Source: Actinomycetota bacterium (GTDB taxonomy: Bacteria > Actinomycetota > Thermoleophilia > Gaiellales > Gaiellaceae). Taken from it: a stretch of DNA of 58,825 nt. Shown here piece by piece: positions 14,567 to 22,214 of this stretch (position 1 is its first letter; every line of letters starts with the position of its first letter). The notes under the pieces were generated by a model. That model was not told the DNA's origin. It ran no database searches and saw nothing but the letters and a program-made list of their open reading frames with translations. Position numbers and translations under genes: made by a program. The stretch covers positions 1-58,825 of the forward strand of contig SIRU01000063.1 in NCBI GenBank assembly GCA_004366385.1, in the 5' to 3' direction.

Positions 14567-15964
14567 GTGCCGCGGAAGGTCATGGTCATCGGGCTCGACT
14601 GCGCCGAGCCGTCGCTCGTGCTGGAGCGCTGGCGCGACGAGCTGCCGGTGCTCTCGGGGCTGATGGAGCGCGGCTCGTACGGGCGGCTCACGTCCGTGAT
14701 CCCGCCGATCACCGTTCCCGCGTGGAGCTGCATGATGTCGTCCAGGACGCCCGGCGACCTCGGCGTCTACGGGTTCCGCAACCGCTCGGATCACACCTAC
14801 GACGGTGGGTTCATCGCGATGTCGGACGCGATCCGCGAGCCGCGGCTCTGGGACTACGTCACGCGCGCCGGAGGGTCGTCCGTCGTCTTGTCGGTGCCCG
14901 GGACCTTCCCGCCGAAGCCGCTGAACGGGGTCCTGGTCGGGTGCTTCCTCACGCCGTCGGTCGAGAGCGAGTACACGTACCCGCGGGCGCTGAAGGACGA
15001 GATCGCGGACGTCGTCGGCGAGTACCTCTTCGACACGAAGGACTTCCGCACCGAGGACAAGGAGTACCTCCTGCGCCAGGTCTACGAGATGACCGACCGG
15101 CGCTTCCGGCTCGCCGAGCACCTAGCCGAGACGAAACCGTGGACGTTCTTCGCCGTGGTCGAGATGGGGCCGGATCGCATGCACCACGGCTTCTGGAAGT
15201 TCATGGATCCGGAGCACCGCAAGCACGAGCCGGGGAACGCGTACGAGAGCGCGATCCTCGACTACCACCGCCACGTCGACTCGCTGATCGGGCGGCTGCT
15301 CGAGCGCGCGGACGAGGAGACCGTCGTCTTCGTCGTCTCCGACCACGGCGCGAAGCGGCTCGACGGCGGCATCCGCATCAACGAGTGGCTGCGGCGGGAG
15401 GGGCTGCTGGCGACGCTGCGCGAGCCCGAGGGCGTGTCGTCGTTGCGCGACGTGGGCGTCGACTGGGGGAGGACGACGGCGTGGGGGGAGGGCGGCTACT
15501 ACGCGCGCGTCTTCCTCAACGTGCAGGGCCGCGAGCCGGAAGGTGTCGTGCCGGCGGACGAGTACGAGGCCGTGCGAACCGACCTCGCGCGGCGGATCGC
15601 CGAGATCCCCGACGACGCGGGCAACCCGATCCCGACCGCGGTCTACACGCCCGAGGAGCTGTACGGCGAGCCGCGCGGCGTCGCACCCGACCTGATCGTC
15701 GTCTTCGGCGACCTCTACTGGCGCTCAGTGGGGACGATCGGCGGTGACGAGGGCGTGCAGACGCTCGAGAACGACACCGGTCCGGACGACGCGAACCACG
15801 CGCAGGACGGGCTCTACGTCGTGGCGGGGCCTGGGGTGGAAGCGCGAGGGCGCGCCGACGCGCACCTGCTGGACATCGCGCCCACGATCCTCGAGCTGCT
15901 CGGGATCGACGAGCCGGAGGGGATGCGCGGCCGCAGCCTCCTGCCTGAGCTCGCGGCGCGCTGA
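14567..15964 (+). CDS. Alkaline-phosphatase-superfamily phosphodiesterase/nucleotide pyrophosphatase-like
   Basis: A 465-residue hydrolase of the type I phosphodiesterase / nucleotide pyrophosphatase family. Metal ligands and nucleophile follow the superfamily layout: Asp11 in [11 protein letters not shown], Thr49 as nucleophile in PPITVPAW, and later [26 protein letters not shown] and [17 protein letters not shown] supplying Asp and His ligands. No signal peptide is present, so it is predicted to be cytosolic. Substrate is unknown; relatives act on nucleotide or phospholipid phosphodiesters. GTG 14567 is preceded by a TATCGT -10 at seven bases; a start at ATG 14582 would cut the first strand. 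A strong hairpin follows the stop. Confidence 0.82.
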   Translation: MPRKVMVIGLDCAEPSLVLERWRDELPVLSGLMERGSYGRLTSVIPPITVPAWSCMMSSRTPGDLGVYGFRNRSDHTYDGGFIAMSDAIREPRLWDYVTRAGGSSVVLSVPGTFPPKPLNGVLVGCFLTPSVESEYTYPRALKDEIADVVGEYLFDTKDFRTEDKEYLLRQVYEMTDRRFRLAEHLAETKPWTFFAVVEMGPDRMHHGFWKFMDPEHRKHEPGNAYESAILDYHRHVDSLIGRLLERADEETVVFVVSDHGAKRLDGGIRINEWLRREGLLATLREPEGVSSLRDVGVDWGRTTAWGEGGYYARVFLNVQGREPEGVVPADEYEAVRTDLARRIAEIPDDAGNPIPTAVYTPEELYGEPRGVAPDLIVVFGDLYWRSVGTIGGDEGVQTLENDTGPDDANHAQDGLYVVAGPGVEARGRADAHLLDIAPTILELLGIDEPEGMRGRSLLPELAAR

Positions 15965-15976
15965 TCCCGGACGAGC

Positions 15977-16000
15977 GACGGCCCGCCGGAGCGGGCCGTC
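15977..16000 (+). terminator. Hairpin terminator after the phosphodiesterase gene
   Basis: A perfect 10-bp stem, GACGGCCCGC with GCGGGCCGTC, closed by the loop CGGA, begins 12 bases after the stop codon. There is no T-tract, as is common in high-GC actinobacteria. Confidence 0.6.
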
Positions 16001-16061
16001 GAGGCTGAAGCGGGGAACCATCCCGCACGCGACTGACGTGGGCATCGTACTTCCAGCGCGG

Positions 16062-16155
16062 TGGGCGGCGGGCGCCGGACTCGAACCGGAATCGGTGGTG
16101 AGCCGATCACTACGACTGTCAGTCGCGTCTCCCGCCTTGGGAGCTCAACCCGCCG
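16062..16155 (-). tRNA. Class II tRNA-like gene, anticodon loop reads GAC
   Basis: On the minus strand a cloverleaf can be drawn. The acceptor stem is 7 bp, GGCGGGT (16154-16148) with GCCCGCC (16073-16067); an extra C-G pair (16155/16066) makes it 8 bp and leaves C followed by an encoded CCA (16064-16062). The D-arm is a long 5-bp stem, CTCCC/GGGAG, with loop AAGGC. The anticodon loop CTGACAG (16122-16116) puts GAC at 16120-16118. A long variable arm has a perfect 5-bp stem, ATCGG/CCGAT. The T-loop is TTCGAGT on a 4-bp CCGG/CCGG stem with a T-C mismatch at the outer pair. A long variable arm belongs to Leu, Ser, Tyr or Sec tRNAs, yet GAC would read valine codons. The anticodon stem is weak (one G-T and one C-A at its base). 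It may be an unusual functional tRNA or a decaying one. Confidence 0.6.
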
Positions 16156-16232
16156 CCACCGCCGACGTATCCGCACGTCTCGCGGCAAGAGCAAGAAGTC
16201 CGTGGCAACTTCGCTACAGGGGGCTGACGTCG

Positions 16233-16238
16233 TACAGT
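16233..16238 (+). promoter_or_regulatory. -10 element of the cupin gene
   Basis: TACAGT six bases before GTG 16245, with no Shine-Dalgarno sequence. It implies a leaderless transcript. Confidence 0.4.
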
Positions 16239-16244
16239 CAGGCC

Positions 16245-16694
16245 GTGAGCGACGACAACGTCTTCACCGGAGCCTGGGACCCCGGCGAGGACTGGTCGGG
16301 CGGCGGGGCGCTCTCGAAGAGTCTGCCGCGGGGCGACGTGATCGGCGCGAGCGTGTACGAGCTCGGGCCGGGGAACTTCGCGATCTACCACTTCCACCAC
16401 GGCGCGGAGGAGCTCCTGATCGTCCTCCGAGGGACGCCGACCCTGCGGACCCAGGACGGCGAGCGCGTCCTCGACGAGGGCGACGTCGTCCACTTCCCCG
16501 CCGGGCCGGAGGGCGCGCACGGGCTCCGCAACGACACCGATGAGCCCGTCCGCTTCGTGATGATCTCCGACCACCCGAGCCCCGAGGTCGTCGAGTACCC
16601 CGACCTCGGCCAGATCACCGCGCAGGCACGCACCGACTCGCAGACCGGCGAGCGGTTGTGGCTGATCCACGACGTCGCGTCGGACGACGGCTAG
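16245..16694 (+). CDS. Cupin-domain protein
   Basis: A 149-residue small beta-barrel protein. The first cupin motif is at about residues 42-62, YHFHHGAEELLIVLRG, with metal-binding His-X-His and Glu. The second is GDVVHFPAGPEGAHGLRN at about 79-96, with the last His. A metal-dependent enzyme or sensor of small molecules or sugars is likely, but the substrate is unknown. GTG 16245 is chosen because TACAGT lies six bases upstream. Its stop codon overlaps the stop of the convergent MFS gene by four bases (CTAG). Confidence 0.8.
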   Translation: MSDDNVFTGAWDPGEDWSGGGALSKSLPRGDVIGASVYELGPGNFAIYHFHHGAEELLIVLRGTPTLRTQDGERVLDEGDVVHFPAGPEGAHGLRNDTDEPVRFVMISDHPSPEVVEYPDLGQITAQARTDSQTGERLWLIHDVASDDG

Positions 16695-17890
16695 ACGCGA
16701 TCCATTTCCCGGAATGCCGGGTTGAAGAAGCCGTAGAGCGTCACCGCCAGGTAGCAGATCCCGATCGCGAGGAACGTCCGCGCGACGCCGATCGCGTCCG
16801 CGACCAGCCCTCCGAGGAGCACACCCGCCGGGATCGCGGCCCAGGCTCCGGATGTGACCGCGCCGAACACTCGCCCGCGCAGCTCGGCCGGCACGAGTGC
16901 GTACTGGACCGTCCCGAGGAGAGGATTGATCGGCCCCACCGCGAGGCCACCGACGGCGAGGGCGACGGCGGCGACGGGGAGCGAGGGAAGCGTCGACAGC
17001 ACGACGTAGTCGACCGCCCAGACGACGAAGCAGCAGAGAAAGGTCAGCCGCCGCGGGAGCCTGTGCCCCACCGCGCCGAACACCAGCGAGCCGGCCAGCG
17101 CGAAGCCTCCGAAGACGCCGACGAGCAGGCCGAGCTGGGCTGCGCTCCCGAAGGCCTCCTGCGCGTACACCGGCATGAGCACCACGAAGGGAGCGTCGAG
17201 GAAGTTCGTGATCAGCACCGTCGCGACGATCGCCCGGATGAGGCGGCTGCTCCAGATGAAGCGCAGCCCCTCGCCGAGCTCGGAGAGGTACTGCGTGGGT
17301 GCGTCGGCCGCCCTCTCGTGCTGCACGACCGGGATCGCCGTCGCCACGAGCGCCGCGGAGACGACGAAGCTCGCCGCATTCACCCACAGGGCCGTCGTCG
17401 CCCCGAGGGACGCGACCAGCAACCCGCCGAGCGGCGCTCCGGCGAGCAGCGACCCGCGCTGGATCGCGCCTCGGATCCCCGTCGCCCGCTCGAGCCGCAT
17501 GTCCGCGAGCTCCACGAGGTCGGGGAAGAGCGCCTGCCGCGCGGTCGTTCCCGGCGCGTCGAACAGCGCGCCCACGAAGACGAGCGCCATGAGCTGCCAG
17601 ATCTCGATCCCGACCGTCGAGTGCAGGAGCGGGATCGCCGCCACCGCCCCGGCGCTCGAGAGGTCGGCGACGACGCTCGTCGTCCGGAAGCCCACGCGGT
17701 CGACGATCACCCCGCCGAAGAACGCGGCGAGCACGGTCGGGAGGAAGGTGAAGAACACCGCCAACCCTGTGAGCGCCGCGCTCCCGGTCGTGATCAGCAC
17801 GAACCACGGGATCGCGAGCAGCGAGATCGCGTTCCCCGAGAGCGAGATCATGTCAGCGACGTAGAGCGCGACGAGAGGCGTCCGGCGCAT
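16691..17890 (-). CDS. MFS transporter
   Basis: A 399-residue major facilitator with 12 predicted helices, similar in layout to the transporter at 6921-8222. The helix 2-3 loop is FFGGVIVDRVGFRTTSVVAD, and the region after helix 4 has ALFDAPGTTARQALFPDLVE, a feature of EntS/MFS_3 exporters. Substrate is unknown. ATG 17890 has minus-strand TAGCCT nine bases upstream and no ribosome-binding site. It is convergent with the cupin gene and not linked to a regulator. Confidence 0.85.
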   Translation of the reverse strand: MRRTPLVALYVADMISLSGNAISLLAIPWFVLITTGSAALTGLAVFFTFLPTVLAAFFGGVIVDRVGFRTTSVVADLSSAGAVAAIPLLHSTVGIEIWQLMALVFVGALFDAPGTTARQALFPDLVELADMRLERATGIRGAIQRGSLLAGAPLGGLLVASLGATTALWVNAASFVVSAALVATAIPVVQHERAADAPTQYLSELGEGLRFIWSSRLIRAIVATVLITNFLDAPFVVLMPVYAQEAFGSAAQLGLLVGVFGGFALAGSLVFGAVGHRLPRRLTFLCCFVVWAVDYVVLSTLPSLPVAAVALAVGGLAVGPINPLLGTVQYALVPAELRGRVFGAVTSGAWAAIPAGVLLGGLVADAIGVARTFLAIGICYLAVTLYGFFNPAFREMDRV

Positions 17891-17899
17891 GAGCGCGCC

Positions 17900-17905
17900 A
17901 GGCTA
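17900..17905 (-). promoter_or_regulatory. -10 element of the MFS gene
   Basis: Minus-strand TAGCCT, nine bases before ATG 17890. The same hexamer precedes lysC, the glycosyltransferase at 45337 and the ligase-like gene at 46641. Confidence 0.4.
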
Positions 17906-18049
17906 GTGGCCGACCGGGCGACCCCGCCCTGGAGACGGAGGACGACATGGTCAAGACCGACGGCGCCCCCACTATCGCGTGGGCAGGCGCGAGCACGAAG
18001 GATCGCAACAGCAAGCGGCGCTGGCTCACCCGCCGGGGCCTCGGGGCCA

Positions 18050-18434
18050 CGTCCCGGAGCTGCTCGGTCGTTCTGGGCTGCGCGCTCGTCTCGCGTGAGC
18101 AGCGTCCGCCCTCCTTCGTGGGCCGTGAGCCCGACCGGTGCGTCGTACACCGCGCCTCAATGCAGTCCCGCGGTCGCACAGCGCTCGACGAGGCCGCGAC
18201 TCAGCCGCGCCGAGGGGACGAGGGTCCCGCCGCCGGAGACCACGCCGCCAGAAGCTCGGCCGCGAGCTCCGCCGTCACCCGGTGCGGCGGCGGAAGGCGC
18301 GTCAGGACCGAGAAGGTCTCGATCCGGGTGTGCGCGGGAATGGCCGCGCCTGCGGCCGCACGTCGTGCGACGTCGTGATCCGAGTGCCATCCCGAGAGCG
18401 CGGCGACGGCCACGCTCGTGTCGACGGCGTTCGC
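18050..18434 (-). pseudogene. Broken VapC-type PIN-domain toxin
   Basis: The minus strand encodes a PIN-domain ribonuclease in pieces. The N-terminal part VDTSVAVAALSGWHSDHDVA carries the first catalytic Asp, followed by IPAHTRIETFSVLTRLPPP. Near 18248 the frame shifts, and the protein continues as TLVPSARLSRGLVERCATAG. An in-frame TGA at 18156-18158 interrupts it, then VYDAPVGLTAHEGG and RTLLTRDERAAQ follow. The expected start codon is GCG (18434-18432) instead of GTG. At least three lesions make it non-functional. It follows the antitoxin in the normal vapBC order. Confidence 0.75.
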
Positions 18435-18676
18435 CGCCGCACGCGGTCGAGCGTGTCTCGCACCACCTCGTCGGTGAGCGGGGGCAGCCCCTCGACCGGC
18501 ATCGCGACCGGCCCCTCGGCCGTCTCGACGAGCTCGAGGTCGGCTGCAGCCGGACGGAGCTCGACGACGCCGTCACGCTCCTCGATCTCGAGCGTCTCTC
18601 CGCCCCGGAGCTGCAGCCGGTCACGAATGGGCTTCGGCACGACGACCCGTCCCAGACGATCGATGGTAGTTCTCAT
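18302..18676 (-). CDS. AbrB/MazE-fold antitoxin with lost stop codon
   Basis: The first 80 residues are a SpoVT/AbrB swapped-hairpin antitoxin: MRTTIDRLGRVVVPKPIRDR is the DNA-binding domain, followed by LEIEERDGVVELRPA and a toxin-binding tail ending DTLDRVRRR. The normal stop is expected at 18433-18431, where the sequence is CGA; a TGA there would overlap the toxin's GTG start. The frame therefore reads on for 43 residues through the toxin gene. The DNA-binding domain is intact, so it may still repress its own promoter. ATG 18676 is chosen over a GTG at 18697. No ribosome-binding site is obvious. Confidence 0.6.
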   Translation of the reverse strand: MRTTIDRLGRVVVPKPIRDRLQLRGGETLEIEERDGVVELRPAAADLELVETAEGPVAMPVEGLPPLTDEVVRDTLDRVRRRTPSTRAWPSPRSRDGTRITTSHDVRPQARPFPRTPGSRPSRS

Positions 18677-18954
18677 GGCAGCGAAGACACCACCCACTGC
18701 GCCAGTTACGAGCCCCGCGCCGATCGGCGCGCGGCACGGGCTCGCTGTGGCGCGCCGTCGCGCTGCGTCGACCGACGCGCGCCCTCACCCTGGTCGCGCG
18801 CCCCACCCTGGGTGGGGTGTTGGGCCACCCTCCACCCAGCGCGAGCGTAGCGCCGAAGTGCGCACGCGTGGGACACGGCTTTGCGCCAACTTCGCGCCAA
18901 CTTCTCCCCAGGGTCTGCAACGAGCTCCGCGGATGGCTCGGGGGCCGGCGTCAC
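18677..18954. other. Gap between VapBC remnant and sulfatase-like gene
   Basis: About 280 bases without a gene that I can support. It includes CACCCTGGTC- and CCCACCCTGGG-like GC-rich stretches and the repeated word GCGCCAACTTC near 18890-18905. The antitoxin's promoter should lie in its left part, but no clear hexamers are visible. Confidence 0.4.
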
Positions 18955-18960
18955 TACAAT
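18955..18960 (+). promoter_or_regulatory. -10 element of the sulfatase/E1/lipoyl operon
   Basis: TACAAT, one base from the sigma-70 consensus, 11 bases before GTG 18972. No Shine-Dalgarno is present, so the first gene is probably leaderless. A -35 is not clear. Confidence 0.5.
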
Positions 18961-18971
18961 CCGCCGCGCCC

Positions 18972-20144
18972 GTGAACGTCCTCGTCTACGTCTCGGACGC
19001 GCTCCGCGTCGACCATCTGGGCTGCTACGGCGCCCGCTTCCTGAACACCCGCACGATCGACGGGCTCGCCGCGGGCGGCGTCCGCTTCGACCAGGCCATC
19101 AGCGCCGCGCCGTGGACGGCGCCCTCGATGACGTCCATGGTCACGGGCCTCTACCCGCACCACCACGGCTACCTGCACTGGGACGCCGAGCTCGACCCGA
19201 CCACCGAGACGCTCTTCCGCGCGTTCGGCGCGCACGGGTACGAGGTCGGGACGTGGGTCTTCGACCGCACCTTCCTCTTTCGCGACCTGCCGGAGGCCAA
19301 CGTGCTCGGCACGAGCGAGACGCTCGACGGCGCGATCGGGTGGCTGCGCGCCAACCGCGAGCAGCCCTTCCTCCTCTTCTTCCACAGCTGGGCCACGCAC
19401 ATGCCGTACTTCGTCCAGCACGCGGAGCGGAAGGACTGGCGCGCGGCGAAGGAGGAGGTGATCGCGGGCATCCAGGCCGACTCCGCCTCCGCGCTCGAGG
19501 CCACGCGAGAGGCGTACCGGCAAGCAGTCGAGCGCCAGTCGGAGGAGCTGGTGGCGTCGCTACTCGGCGAGCTCGACTCGCTCGGCCTCCGCGAGAGCAC
19601 CGCGATCGCGTTCCTCTCCGACCACGGCGAGTCGTGGGGCGAGCGGTTCGCGGACAAGTCGAAGGTAGCGGGCGTGTACCACATGCACGGCGCGACGCTC
19701 CACGACGAGATCGTGCGCGTGCCGCTGATCCTCGCGGCGCCCGGCCTCGAGGCCGGCGTCGTCACACATCAGGTGCGCAGCGTCGACCTCGTCCCGACGC
19801 TGCTCGAGCTCGCCGGCCTTCCCGCGGGCGACATGGACGGCGAGTCGCTGCTCTCGGTCGACGGGGACCGCCCGGCGGTGATCGCGGGCACGGACCGCGG
19901 CGCGCTCTCGGCGCTGGCCGTGCGGCAGCCCCCCTGGAAGCTGATCCTCGAGGTCGAGACCGGGGAGGAGGAGGCGTACCAGCTTGAGACCGACCCGCGC
20001 GAGCGGATCTCCCGCCCCGCCGACGTGCCGCCGGAGCTGCGCGCGCTCGTCTTCTCCGAGCTCGAGTCGGCGGAGCGCCGCGAGCTCACGGAGGAGGAGG
20101 AGGCGACGGTGGCGAAGCGCCTCTCCGACCTCGGCTACCTGTGA
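18972..20144 (+). CDS. Sulfatase-like hydrolase with threonine nucleophile
   Basis: A 390-residue alkaline-phosphatase-superfamily hydrolase of the sulfatase type. The N-terminal VLVYVSDALRVDHLGCYG holds the first metal-binding Asp. The position of the formylglycine cysteine (C-X-P-S-R in true sulfatases) reads TAPSM with Thr49 in its place, so it cannot carry formylglycine. It may be a phosphodiesterase, phosphotransferase or Thr-type relative. AIAFLSDHGESWGER supplies further ligands. No signal peptide is seen. The last four bases overlap the start of E1-alpha (GTGA), so it is the first gene of the operon. Substrate is unknown; the operon context suggests a surface glycan or lipid ester. 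Confidence 0.82.
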   Translation: MNVLVYVSDALRVDHLGCYGARFLNTRTIDGLAAGGVRFDQAISAAPWTAPSMTSMVTGLYPHHHGYLHWDAELDPTTETLFRAFGAHGYEVGTWVFDRTFLFRDLPEANVLGTSETLDGAIGWLRANREQPFLLFFHSWATHMPYFVQHAERKDWRAAKEEVIAGIQADSASALEATREAYRQAVERQSEELVASLLGELDSLGLRESTAIAFLSDHGESWGERFADKSKVAGVYHMHGATLHDEIVRVPLILAAPGLEAGVVTHQVRSVDLVPTLLELAGLPAGDMDGESLLSVDGDRPAVIAGTDRGALSALAVRQPPWKLILEVETGEEEAYQLETDPRERISRPADVPPELRALVFSELESAERRELTEEEEATVAKRLSDLGYL

Positions 20145-21037
20145 CCGCGCTCGCCACCCTCTACGAGCGGATGCTCTTCGTCCGCCGCTTCGAGGAGACG
20201 CTCCTCGACCTCTTCTCGCAGGGAAAGCTCGTCGGCACCACGCACACGTACATCGGCCAGGAGGCGAACGGCGTCGGCGTGATCGACCACCTCGACCCGG
20301 CCGTGGACACGATCTTCTCCAACCACCGCTGCCACGGGCACTACCTCGCGTTCACGGACGACGCCTTCGGGCTGCTCAGCGAGGTGATGGGGAAGGCGAC
20401 CGGCACCTGCGGCGGGAAGGGCGGGAGCCAGCACCTGTGCCGCGGGAACTTCTACTCGAACGGCGTCCTCGGGAGCATCGTCCCGGTCGCGACCGGGATC
20501 GCGCTCGCGGAGAAGAAGAAGGGGACGGGCGCGGTGTCGACCGTCTTCCTCGGCGACGGCACGCTCGGCGAGGGCGTCACCTACGAGTCGCTGAACATGG
20601 CCTCGCTCTGGACGCTTCCCGTGCTCTTCGTCGTCGAGAACAACCACTACGCGCAGTCGACGCCGGTCGAGCTCGAGCTCGCGGGGTCGATCCGGGCCCG
20701 CGCCGAGGCGTTCGGCGTCGAGACGGACGAGCTGGACACGACCGACGTGGAGGAGATCCACGCCGCGGCGGGGCGAGCGGTGGCGCGCATCCGCGAGACC
20801 GGCGCGCCGTTCTGGCTCGTGCTGCACACGTACCGCTTCAGCCCGCACTCGAAGGGCGACGACAACCGCGACCCGGCCGAGATCGAGGCGCGGCGCGAGC
20901 GCGACCCGCTGACGGTCGCCGGCGCGCGGCTCGAGGACGACGAGCGCGAGGCGATCGCGGTGCGCGTCGAGCAGCGGCTCGCGGAGACCGTGGCCGCCGC
21001 CGAGGAAGCCCCGTTCGCCGAGCCGGAGGCAGCGTGA
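20141..21037 (+). CDS. 2-oxoacid dehydrogenase E1 component, alpha subunit
   Basis: A 298-residue thiamine-diphosphate enzyme subunit. With the beta subunit it decarboxylates a 2-oxoacid and passes the acyl group to a lipoyl domain. Family features are RRFEETLLDLFSQGKLVG, the substrate loop YSNGVLGSIVPVATG and the ThDP/Mg motif GDGTLGEGVTYESLNMA, with NNHYAQST following. It lacks the long N-terminus and phosphorylation loop of mitochondrial E1. Closest general type is the acetoin/branched-chain/pyruvate E1-alpha family; the true substrate is not predictable. It overlaps the sulfatase-like gene by four bases. A 136-base gap with two palindromic repeats separates it from E1-beta. Confidence 0.9.
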   Translation: MTALATLYERMLFVRRFEETLLDLFSQGKLVGTTHTYIGQEANGVGVIDHLDPAVDTIFSNHRCHGHYLAFTDDAFGLLSEVMGKATGTCGGKGGSQHLCRGNFYSNGVLGSIVPVATGIALAEKKKGTGAVSTVFLGDGTLGEGVTYESLNMASLWTLPVLFVVENNHYAQSTPVELELAGSIRARAEAFGVETDELDTTDVEEIHAAAGRAVARIRETGAPFWLVLHTYRFSPHSKGDDNRDPAEIEARRERDPLTVAGARLEDDEREAIAVRVEQRLAETVAAAEEAPFAEPEAA

Positions 21038-21060
21038 CCCCGGACGCGATCCCTGCGAGA

Positions 21061-21089
21061 GCACTTTGTGGCTCTGAGCCACGAAGTGC
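21061..21089. repeat. Palindromic repeat, copy 1
   Basis: GCACTTTGTGGCTC and GAGCCACGAAGTGC pair around a single T (13 of 14 pairs plus a wobble). It shares the core GTGGCTC-T-GAGCCAC with copies at 21134-21154 and 22716-22740. It has the look of a REP-type element. Confidence 0.65.
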
Positions 21090-21133
21090 CCCCCGCGTCT
21101 CGGACGAGGCGCGGGACGAGCGCGCTGACAACG

Positions 21134-21154
21134 CTCGTGGCTCTGAGCCACGAG
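21134..21154. repeat. Palindromic repeat, copy 2
   Basis: CTCGTGGCTC and GAGCCACGAG form a perfect 10-bp stem around one T. It lies 44 bases after copy 1 in the E1-alpha/E1-beta gap, a paired arrangement that could form two hairpins in the mRNA and alter relative expression of the two subunits. Confidence 0.65.
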
Positions 21155-21173
21155 GTGTTCCCGGGGAGGCGTC

Positions 21174-22205
21174 GTGAGCGCGGGCGGTCACCGGCGCTGC
21201 GCCCAGGTCCTGAACGAGGCGCTGCACGAGGTCTTCGCCGCGCGTGACGACGTCGATCTCCTCGGCGAGGACGTGCTCGACCCGTACGGCGGCGCGTTCA
21301 AGGTCACGCAGGGGCTCTCCGACGCGTACCCCGACCGCGTGCTGACGACGCCGATCTCCGAGGCGTCGCTGTTCGGCGTCGCGGCCGGGATGGCGCTGCG
21401 CGGCCGCCGCCCGATCCTGGAGATCATGTTCGGCGACTTCGTCGCGCTCGGCTTCGACCAGATCGTGAACGGGATCTCGAAGTTCCGGGAGATGTACGAC
21501 GACCAGGTCACCGTCCCGCTCGTCGTGCGAACGCCGATGGGCGGGCGCCGCGGCTACGGGCCGACGCACTCGCAGTCGCTCGAGAAGCTGCTGCTCGGCG
21601 TCCCGAACATCGTGGTCGTCGCGGCGAGCGAGTGCCACGACCTGCGCGCGCTGCTCGTCGCCGCGGTCGAGGACGAGCGCCCGGTGTTCCTGCTCGAGAA
21701 CAAGCTCATGTACGGGCGCCCGAACCGCCGACCGGAACACCGGCACGTGGGCGAGTTCGAGGTGCGCGAGACCGGAGGGCCGTACCCCGCGCTCACGTTC
21801 TCGGCGACCGGCTTCTCGGAGGGCTCGGCCACCGTCGTGACCTACGGCGGGATGCTCCCAGTGGTGCTCGACGCCGTGACGGAGCTCGTGCTCGAGCACG
21901 AGATCTTCTGCGAGGTGGTCGCGCTCTCGCAGCTCGCGCCGCCCGAGCTCGACCCGGTGCTGGAGTCGGTCGCGCGCACGGGCGCCCTCGTGACCGCGGA
22001 GGAAGGGACGCTGACCGGCGGGATCGGCGCGGAGATCGCCGCGCGCGTGCAGGAGGCGGCGTGGAGCGACCTGCGCCGGCCGGTGCAGCGCGTCGCCGCG
22101 CGCGACGGGATCGTCCCCTCCGCCCGCCCGCTCGAGGACGCGATGCTCCCGAGCGCCCGCGACGTCGTCGAGGCGGTCCTCGTCCTCGAGGCCGTGCGAA
22201 GCTAG
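21174..22205 (+). CDS. 2-oxoacid dehydrogenase E1 component, beta subunit
   Basis: A 343-residue partner of the E1-alpha subunit. It contributes the pyrimidine-binding glutamate region LTTPISEASLFGVAAGMALR and the segment RTPMGGRRGYGPTHSQSLEK with its conserved His. The C-terminal transketolase-like domain (about residues 205-335), containing VVALSQLAPPELDPVLESV and TAEEGTLTGGIGAEIAA, is complete. GTG 21174 follows GGGGAGG (21163-21169) at four bases. It is followed after nine bases by the lipoyl-acyltransferase gene, so E1 and its lipoyl partner should be made together. Confidence 0.9.
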   Translation: MSAGGHRRCAQVLNEALHEVFAARDDVDLLGEDVLDPYGGAFKVTQGLSDAYPDRVLTTPISEASLFGVAAGMALRGRRPILEIMFGDFVALGFDQIVNGISKFREMYDDQVTVPLVVRTPMGGRRGYGPTHSQSLEKLLLGVPNIVVVAASECHDLRALLVAAVEDERPVFLLENKLMYGRPNRRPEHRHVGEFEVRETGGPYPALTFSATGFSEGSATVVTYGGMLPVVLDAVTELVLEHEIFCEVVALSQLAPPELDPVLESVARTGALVTAEEGTLTGGIGAEIAARVQEAAWSDLRRPVQRVAARDGIVPSARPLEDAMLPSARDVVEAVLVLEAVRS

Positions 22206-22214
22206 GCGCCGCCC

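Noticed and set aside
16062-16155. Calling the tRNA a plain tRNA-Asp on the plus strand (loop CTGTCAG, anticodon GTC)
   Set aside because: On the plus strand the T-loop sequence TTCGAGT is inverted; the conserved T-arm and CCA are on the minus strand only.
18156-18158. The in-frame TGA in the VapC remnant as a selenocysteine codon, linked to the odd tRNA
   Set aside because: The gene also lacks a start codon and has a frameshift, no SECIS-like element was seen, and the tRNA's anticodon loop does not contain TCA.
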